From NCBI RefSeq assembly GCF_002994445.1, contig NZ_MRZJ01000001.1:124001-188000 (forward strand): a stretch of DNA of 64,000 nucleotides, read 5' to 3'. The translations under genes were made by a program, and so were the position numbers. Source of the stretch: Staphylococcus simulans. GTDB taxonomy: Bacteria; Bacillota; Bacilli; Staphylococcales; Staphylococcaceae. The first letter of the stretch is position 1. Every line of letters starts with the position of its first letter. Shown here piece after piece: positions 59,133 to 64,000 of the stretch. The notes under the pieces are model-generated. The model worked only from the letters and a program-made list of their open reading frames with translations. It was not told the DNA's origin and did not search any database.

Positions 59133-61763
59133 ATGGAAATGAAACCAAAATACAATCCGAATGAGGTTGAAGCTGGCCGCTATCAAAAATGGGTAGAAAA
59201 AGGCTACTTCAAACCTAGCGGAGACCAATCAAAAGAAACATACACTATTGTTATCCCACCTCCGAATGTAACAGGTAAATTACATTTAGGCCATGCTTGG
59301 GATACAACTTTGCAAGATATTTTAACAAGAATGAAACGTATGCAAGGCTACGATACTTTGTACTTGCCTGGTATGGACCATGCTGGGATTGCGACACAAG
59401 CAAAAGTAGAAGCTAAATTACATGAACAAGGCATTTCAAGACATGATTTAGGCCGAGAAAAATTCCTTGAAGAAGTTTGGAGCTGGAAAGAAGAATATGC
59501 TTCATTTATTCGTCAGCAATGGGCGAAATTAGGTCTTGGTCTGGATTATGACAGAGAGCGTTTTACTTTAGATGAAGGATTAAGCAAAGCGGTAAGAAAA
59601 GTCTTTGTTGATATGTATAAAAAAGGCTTGATTTATCGCGGAGAACGCATCATCAACTGGGATCCGGTTGCTAAAACAGCGATTTCTGATATCGAAGTAA
59701 TACATGAAGATACAGCCGGTAAATTCTATCACTTCAAATATCCATATGCAGATGGGGAAGGCTATATTGAAATTGCGACAACACGTCCGGAAACAATGCT
59801 AGGCGATACAGCTATCGTAGTCAATCCGAATGACGAACGCTATAAAGATGTTATCGGCAGAAAAGTTATCTTGCCGATTGTCGGACGCGAATTACCGATT
59901 TTAGCAGACGAGTATGTTGATGTTGAATTTGGTAGTGGTGCGATGAAAGTTACACCTGCACATGACCCTAATGACTTCGAATTAGGTAAACGTCATAACT
60001 TAGAATCAATCATCGTTATGGATGAATCAGGCAAAATGAATGACAAAGCAGGCAAATACGAAGGTATGGACCGCTTCGAATGCCGTGAACAATTAGTCAA
60101 AGATTTAGAAGCTGAAGACTTAGTTATCAAAATCGAAGACCATACACATTCAGTCGGCCACTCTGAAAGAAGCGGTGCGATTGTCGAACCTTATTTATCT
60201 ACACAATGGTTCGTTAATATGGATCCGCTTGCTAAAAAAGCATTAGACAATCAAAAAACAGATAACCGTATTAACTTTGTACCGGAACGTTTTGAACATA
60301 CATTCAATCAATGGATGGAAAATATCCGCGACTGGACAATTTCTCGTCAATTATGGTGGGGGCATCAAATTCCAGCTTGGTACCATAATGAAACAGGAGA
60401 AATTTATGTAGACGAAGAAGCACCGGCAGATAGTGAAAACTGGACACAAGACGAAGACGTTTTGGATACATGGTTCTCAAGTGCTTTATGGCCATTCTCT
60501 ACTTTAGGCTGGCCGGATACAGAAGCAGAAGATTTCCAACGCTATTATCCTACTAATGCGTTAGTTACAGGATATGATATTATCTTCTTCTGGGTTGCAC
60601 GTATGATTTTCCAAGGTCTTGAGTTTACAGAAACTCGTCCATTTAATGATGTATTGCTCCATGGTTTAGTACGTGCTGAAGATGGACGCAAAATGAGTAA
60701 ATCACTAGGCAACGGTGTAGATCCTATGGATGTTATTGATCAATACGGTGCTGACAGCTTGAGATATTTCTTAGCAACAGGTTCATCACCTGGTCATGAT
60801 TTACGTTATTCTACAGAAAAAGTAGAAGCGGTTTGGAACTTTATCAATAAAATCTGGAATGCGGCGCGCTTCAGCTTAATGAACATCGGGGAAGATTTCA
60901 AATTTGAAGATATCGATTTATCTAAGAATTTATCACTTGCTGATAAATGGATCTTAACGCGTCTTAATGAAACTGTGAAAACAGTAACAGATTTAAGCGA
61001 TAAATATGAATTTGGCGAAGTCGGCCGTGCTCTATACAACTTCATTTGGGATGAGTTCTGCGACTGGTATATCGAAATGAGTAAAATTCCGATGAACGGT
61101 GAAGACGAAGACCAAAAACAAGCAACTCGTTCAGTATTGAGCTATGTATTAGATCGTACAATGCGTATGCTTCACCCGTATATGCCGTTTGTTACAGAAG
61201 AAATTTGGCAAAACTTGCCGCATGAAGGCGAAACAATTGTGACAAGTGCATGGCCGAAAGTTCAATCAGAATTCATGTTTGAAGAAAGTAAACAAGCGAT
61301 GCAATATGTGGTAGAAATTATCAAAGCTGTACGTCAAGCACGTTCAGAAGTTAATACACCATTATCTAAAGCAATTCCTATCTATATTAAAACGAAAAGC
61401 GAAGCCATCACTGAAATGTTAGAAGAAAACAAACACTACATTGATCGTTTCGGACACCCAAGTGAACTAGTGATTGCGACAGATATCGAAACACCAGATA
61501 AAGCAATGACATCTGTTGTAGGTGCAGGTGAAGTGATTTTACCGCTTGAAGGTTTAATTGATATGGACAAAGAAATTGCACGTCTTGAAAAAGAATTAGA
61601 TAAATGGCAAAGCGAACTTGACCGCGTAGATAAAAAATTATCTAATGAAAACTTTGTTAATAAAGCACCAGAAAAAATTATTAATGAAGAACGTGCGAAA
61701 AAAGAAGATTATCAAGAAAAATACGATAGCGTTAAAGCTAGAATCGAACAATTAAAAGCATAG
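59133..61763 (+). CDS. valS: Valyl-tRNA synthetase
   Basis: Class I synthetase, 876 residues. HIGH motif in KLHLGHAW (near 52), editing (CP1) domain about 195-340 with [17 protein letters not shown] in [10 protein letters not shown] (near 530), the anticodon-binding domain, and a C-terminal coiled coil (about 810-876) that contacts tRNA. Start ATG 59133 after AAGGAGG. T-box control upstream. folC follows 11 bp later. Confidence 0.97.
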   Translation: MEMKPKYNPNEVEAGRYQKWVEKGYFKPSGDQSKETYTIVIPPPNVTGKLHLGHAWDTTLQDILTRMKRMQGYDTLYLPGMDHAGIATQAKVEAKLHEQGISRHDLGREKFLEEVWSWKEEYASFIRQQWAKLGLGLDYDRERFTLDEGLSKAVRKVFVDMYKKGLIYRGERIINWDPVAKTAISDIEVIHEDTAGKFYHFKYPYADGEGYIEIATTRPETMLGDTAIVVNPNDERYKDVIGRKVILPIVGRELPILADEYVDVEFGSGAMKVTPAHDPNDFELGKRHNLESIIVMDESGKMNDKAGKYEGMDRFECREQLVKDLEAEDLVIKIEDHTHSVGHSERSGAIVEPYLSTQWFVNMDPLAKKALDNQKTDNRINFVPERFEHTFNQWMENIRDWTISRQLWWGHQIPAWYHNETGEIYVDEEAPADSENWTQDEDVLDTWFSSALWPFSTLGWPDTEAEDFQRYYPTNALVTGYDIIFFWVARMIFQGLEFTETRPFNDVLLHGLVRAEDGRKMSKSLGNGVDPMDVIDQYGADSLRYFLATGSSPGHDLRYSTEKVEAVWNFINKIWNAARFSLMNIGEDFKFEDIDLSKNLSLADKWILTRLNETVKTVTDLSDKYEFGEVGRALYNFIWDEFCDWYIEMSKIPMNGEDEDQKQATRSVLSYVLDRTMRMLHPYMPFVTEEIWQNLPHEGETIVTSAWPKVQSEFMFEESKQAMQYVVEIIKAVRQARSEVNTPLSKAIPIYIKTKSEAITEMLEENKHYIDRFGHPSELVIATDIETPDKAMTSVVGAGEVILPLEGLIDMDKEIARLEKELDKWQSELDRVDKKLSNENFVNKAPEKIINEERAKKEDYQEKYDSVKARIEQLKA

Positions 61764-61774
61764 GAGTCCTGATT

Positions 61775-63043
61775 ATGAATTACCTAGACAGCTTATATTG
61801 GATACATGAAAGAAATACGTTTGGTATCAAGCCTGGTACTAAACGTATGGAATGGATGCTTGAACGTCTAGGCCATCCTGAACAAAATATAAAAGGTATC
61901 CATGTCGGCGGAACAAACGGCAAAGGTTCAACAGTTGCTTACTTGCGTGCTGCGCTTGTCGAAAATGGTTATGACGTCGGTACATTTACGTCGCCTTATA
62001 TTGAAACTTTTAATGAAAGAATCAGTTTAAACGGCGAACCTGTAAGCAATGAAACCATTGTTGAACTTGTGACTCGCGTCAAGCCAGTGAGCGAAGCGTT
62101 AGAAGAAGAAACTGAATATGGTACAGCTACAGAATTTGAAATCATTACGACAATGATGTTCTTATATTTCGGTGCGTTGCACCCAGTGGATTTTGTGATA
62201 GTAGAAGCGGGTCTTGGAATTAAAAATGACTCTACCAATGTATTTTCACCGATTATGACGGTATTGACGAGTATCGGATTAGATCATACAGATCTGCTAG
62301 GCCCAACTTATTTAGATATCGCAAAAGACAAAGGCGACATCGTGAAGCCGAAAACACCATTTATTTATGCAGTGAAAAATGAAGAAGCATTGAAATATCT
62401 CGGCACATATGCTGAAAAGCAGCAAGCACCTGCTTATGAGTTGGATAAAGATATTTCTGTTGTTTCCCAAGAAGATGAGTTCACGTACCGCTTCAAAGAC
62501 TATGAACTCGAAAACATTGCATTGCATATGCTGGGTGAACATCAAAAAGAAAATGCGGCACTTGCAATTACTGCTTTGATTATTTTGTTCGAAGAAGGAC
62601 AAATTCATTTAGACTTTAATAAGATGATTAAAGCAATGGAAAATGTAAGTTGGACTGGACGTATCGAACAAGTGAAAGCAGAACCGCTCATGATTATTGA
62701 CGGTGCGCATAACAATGAAAGTATCGATGCGTTAGTAGACACGATTAAAAACTATTATCATAAAGATAAAGTGGATATCTTGTTCTCTGCAGTCAGCGGC
62801 AAACCGATTCATCATATGCTCGAGGATTTAAGCGAGATTGCAAATCAAGTGTATATCACTGATTTTGATTTCTATCGAGCAAAACCAAAAGAAGAGATTG
62901 CAGAAGAAGCGGAAAACTTTAATCCGATTCTTATCGATGATTACAATACGTTTATCGAAAATTATGATGGTGATACATTAGTTATCACTGGCAGTCTTTA
63001 TTTCATCAGTGAAGTTAAAGCAAAAGTTGATTTCGAAAAATAA
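61775..63043 (+). CDS. folC: Folylpolyglutamate synthase / dihydrofolate synthase
   Basis: Mur-ligase family enzyme that adds glutamates to folates. 422 residues. The ATP loop GGTNGKGSTVAYL (residues 46-58), the metal-site EAGLG(I)KNDSTNV near 150, and the Mur C-terminal domain with DGAHNNES (near 310) are seen. Follows valS in one transcript; ribosome binding site GGAGT. A terminator closes the unit. Confidence 0.95.
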   Translation: MNYLDSLYWIHERNTFGIKPGTKRMEWMLERLGHPEQNIKGIHVGGTNGKGSTVAYLRAALVENGYDVGTFTSPYIETFNERISLNGEPVSNETIVELVTRVKPVSEALEEETEYGTATEFEIITTMMFLYFGALHPVDFVIVEAGLGIKNDSTNVFSPIMTVLTSIGLDHTDLLGPTYLDIAKDKGDIVKPKTPFIYAVKNEEALKYLGTYAEKQQAPAYELDKDISVVSQEDEFTYRFKDYELENIALHMLGEHQKENAALAITALIILFEEGQIHLDFNKMIKAMENVSWTGRIEQVKAEPLMIIDGAHNNESIDALVDTIKNYYHKDKVDILFSAVSGKPIHHMLEDLSEIANQVYITDFDFYRAKPKEEIAEEAENFNPILIDDYNTFIENYDGDTLVITGSLYFISEVKAKVDFEK

Positions 63044-63053
63044 ATAGTAACTA

Positions 63054-63104
63054 TAGCCTTCCTTTTTCAGTCTCAAGCAGAGATTGTACGGGAAGGCTTT
63101 TTTA
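63054..63104 (+). terminator. Terminator of valS-folC
   Basis: AGCCTTCC / GGAAGGCT outer stem with a branched interior, then TTTTTTAT. Confidence 0.85.
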
Positions 63105-63117
63105 TATAGAGGGATAA

Positions 63118-63151
63118 AAAAATGCGTTTTTTGAACTCAAAACGAGACATA
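63118..63151 (+). promoter_or_regulatory. ComK-box-like element upstream of comC
   Basis: AAAA-N5-TTTT (63118-63130) is followed after exactly 8 bp by a second AAAA (63139-63142), with its TTTT half degenerate (CATA). ComK binds two such AT-boxes at 8, 18 or 31 bp. Confidence 0.4.
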
Positions 63152-63182
63152 ATTATCATATTTGATTTTATTATAATTATAT

Positions 63183-63211
63183 TTGTTAAACCGAAATCAG
63201 GAGCGTATAAT
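63183..63211 (+). promoter_or_regulatory. Promoter of comC
   Basis: TTGTTA (63183-63188), 17-bp spacer, TATAAT (63206-63211), placed downstream of the ComK-box-like element. Confidence 0.65.
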
Positions 63212-63233
63212 AAGATATTATTTCAGAAAGTAG

Positions 63234-63950
63234 GTGAAGCACCTGACGCTTCTTTTATCATCATTGGTATGTCTTATTTTGGAAAGCTTCTTATTTCAAT
63301 TGTGTCATGTAAGACAATTAAGGTTCAGTTATTTTAAACAGCGCTCTCAATGTGAATATTGCAGGCAGTTGATTCGATGGTATGATTTGATTCCAGTTGC
63401 AAGTTTCCTATTATTAAAGGGGAAATGCAGGTATTGCCATGCACAGTTATCTATCCTTTATTTGGCAGGTGAGGTCTTGGCATGTATTCCTGTGGTGCTG
63501 TTATGTAATCATGTTGTACTGTTGCCACAAAGCTTGTTTACAGCACTTTATTTATTATTGCTTGCGGCTGCATTATATGACATTCAAACACAAACAATTC
63601 CTCTGCATTATCTCCTTATCACTTTCATTACCGCACTAACGCTTGCACCTCATATTTATGTTTTCAACCTTTTCATAGTAGGCTTGCTGCATTTGTTGTT
63701 CTTTGTATCGCGTTATGCAATAGGGTATGGCGATATCTTCCTATTCTCTATCATCAGCCTCACGATTCCATATCTCTTTTTCCTTTTTTTATTCTGTATC
63801 ACATTTATTATTGGCGGTTGTTTTATTTTAATATGTTTGTGGTGTAAGAAACGTATCCTTCACATACCGTTAATTCCTTTTATTTTTCTTTCTTTTGTAT
63901 CAACCTCTGTCTTTTACGCAGACCTTTTATATTTTTTCAACTTTAACTGA
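63234..63950 (+). CDS. comC: Prepilin peptidase ComC (type IV leader peptidase, A24)
   Basis: Membrane aspartyl peptidase that cleaves and methylates pseudopilins (ComG proteins) for DNA uptake. 238 residues, about seven membrane helices. The cytoplasmic zinc-type cysteines are CEYCRQ...CRYCHA (residues 41-69), and both catalytic Asp residues are present: ALYDIQTQTIP (near 116) and GYGDIF (near 167). The GTG start at 63234 is uncertain, because its AGGTG ribosome binding site overlaps it; a later start is possible. Likely part of the ComK regulon. radC follows 14 bp downstream. Confidence 0.85.
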   Translation: MKHLTLLLSSLVCLILESFLFQLCHVRQLRFSYFKQRSQCEYCRQLIRWYDLIPVASFLLLKGKCRYCHAQLSILYLAGEVLACIPVVLLCNHVVLLPQSLFTALYLLLLAAALYDIQTQTIPLHYLLITFITALTLAPHIYVFNLFIVGLLHLLFFVSRYAIGYGDIFLFSIISLTIPYLFFLFLFCITFIIGGCFILICLWCKKRILHIPLIPFIFLSFVSTSVFYADLLYFFNFN

Positions 63951-63964
63951 TAGGAGCATGAAAA

Positions 63965-64000
63965 TTGAATATTAAACAATTACCTGATTGTGATAAACCC
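63965..64000 (+). CDS. radC: RadC-family protein, first 12 codons (cut by window edge)
   Basis: A TTG start at 63965, 8 nt after AGGAG, opens a frame that runs off the window: MNIKQLPDCDKP. The RIKDLP-type beginning and place after comC match RadC (UPF0758, JAB/MPN-type DNA-repair-associated family) of other staphylococci. The ATG at 63959 stops after five codons in its own frame. Only the first residues are visible, so the assignment is tentative. Confidence 0.55.
   Translation, partial: MNIKQLPDCDKP

Noticed and set aside
63122-63337. Open frame of 71 codons overlapping the comC upstream region
   Set aside because: It has no ribosome binding site, begins inside the ComK-box-like element, and overlaps the comC promoter and start; composition (runs of Ile) reflects AT-rich DNA.

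Overview
The window is a chromosomal core region of a low-GC Gram-positive bacterium, almost certainly a Staphylococcus that is not S. aureus. The reasons are the AT-rich composition, the strong AAGGAGG-type ribosome binding sites, protein sequences close to staphylococcal orthologues throughout, and a gene order that follows the staphylococcal ackA-ald-dnaE-accDA-pfkA-pyk-citZ-icd-phoPR-polA ... thrS-infC-tig-clpX-hemAXCDBL-valS-folC-comC backbone. The species cannot be fixed from the sequence alone. No rRNA, tRNA, insertion sequence, prophage or CRISPR array was seen.

Layout. 1-6.7 kb: a YtxK-like methyltransferase cut by the window edge, acetate kinase, two UspA-type stress proteins, alanine dehydrogenase, an Xaa-Pro peptidase and a metallo-beta-lactamase-fold hydrolase. 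6.9-12.4 kb: a CBS/DRTGG regulator, the nanoRNase/pApA phosphatase NrnA and DnaE polymerase. 12.7-18.9 kb: malic enzyme, acetyl-CoA carboxyltransferase accDA, pfkA and pyk. 19.1-23.2 kb: an accessory-looking insert (DHA2 efflux pump, M20 peptidase, amino-acid permease). 23.6-26.0 kb: citZ-icd. 26.2-37.1 kb: phoPR, polA-mutM-coaE, gapB, nrdR-dnaB-dnaI. 37.1-42.6 kb: thrS behind a T-box, lysP behind a lysine riboswitch, and infC-rpmI-rplT behind an L20 leader. 42.7-48.2 kb: a Nudix protein, a TPR-like protein, tig, clpX and engB. 48.4-54.6 kb: the hemAXCDBL operon for uroporphyrinogen precursors. 54.7-58.8 kb: an AbrB-family membrane protein, a reverse-strand DUF969-DUF979-pcp operon and tag. 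58.8-64 kb: valS behind a T-box, folC, the competence prepilin peptidase comC, and the first 12 codons of radC.

The genes form linked modules: lower glycolysis, pyruvate/acetate overflow, the malate and citrate entry to the TCA cycle and gluconeogenic GapB; replication initiation and repair; translation with RNA-based feedback on Thr, Lys, Val and L20; and protein folding/degradation.

The most notable observations are: (1) an extra A in the A-run straight after the pfkA start codon, which puts the start out of frame with an otherwise intact essential glycolytic gene; (2) a 20-bp wobble-containing RNA hairpin in the 400-bp tig-clpX gap, matching no element I know; (3) infC starting on AUA; (4) matching single-mismatch cre-like sites upstream of pfkA and gapB; (5) a stack of CodY-like box, perfect 11-bp inverted repeat and perfect cre upstream of ald; (6) a ComK-box-like array upstream of comC. 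No wholly new multi-gene system was found; most of the window is ordinary housekeeping DNA.
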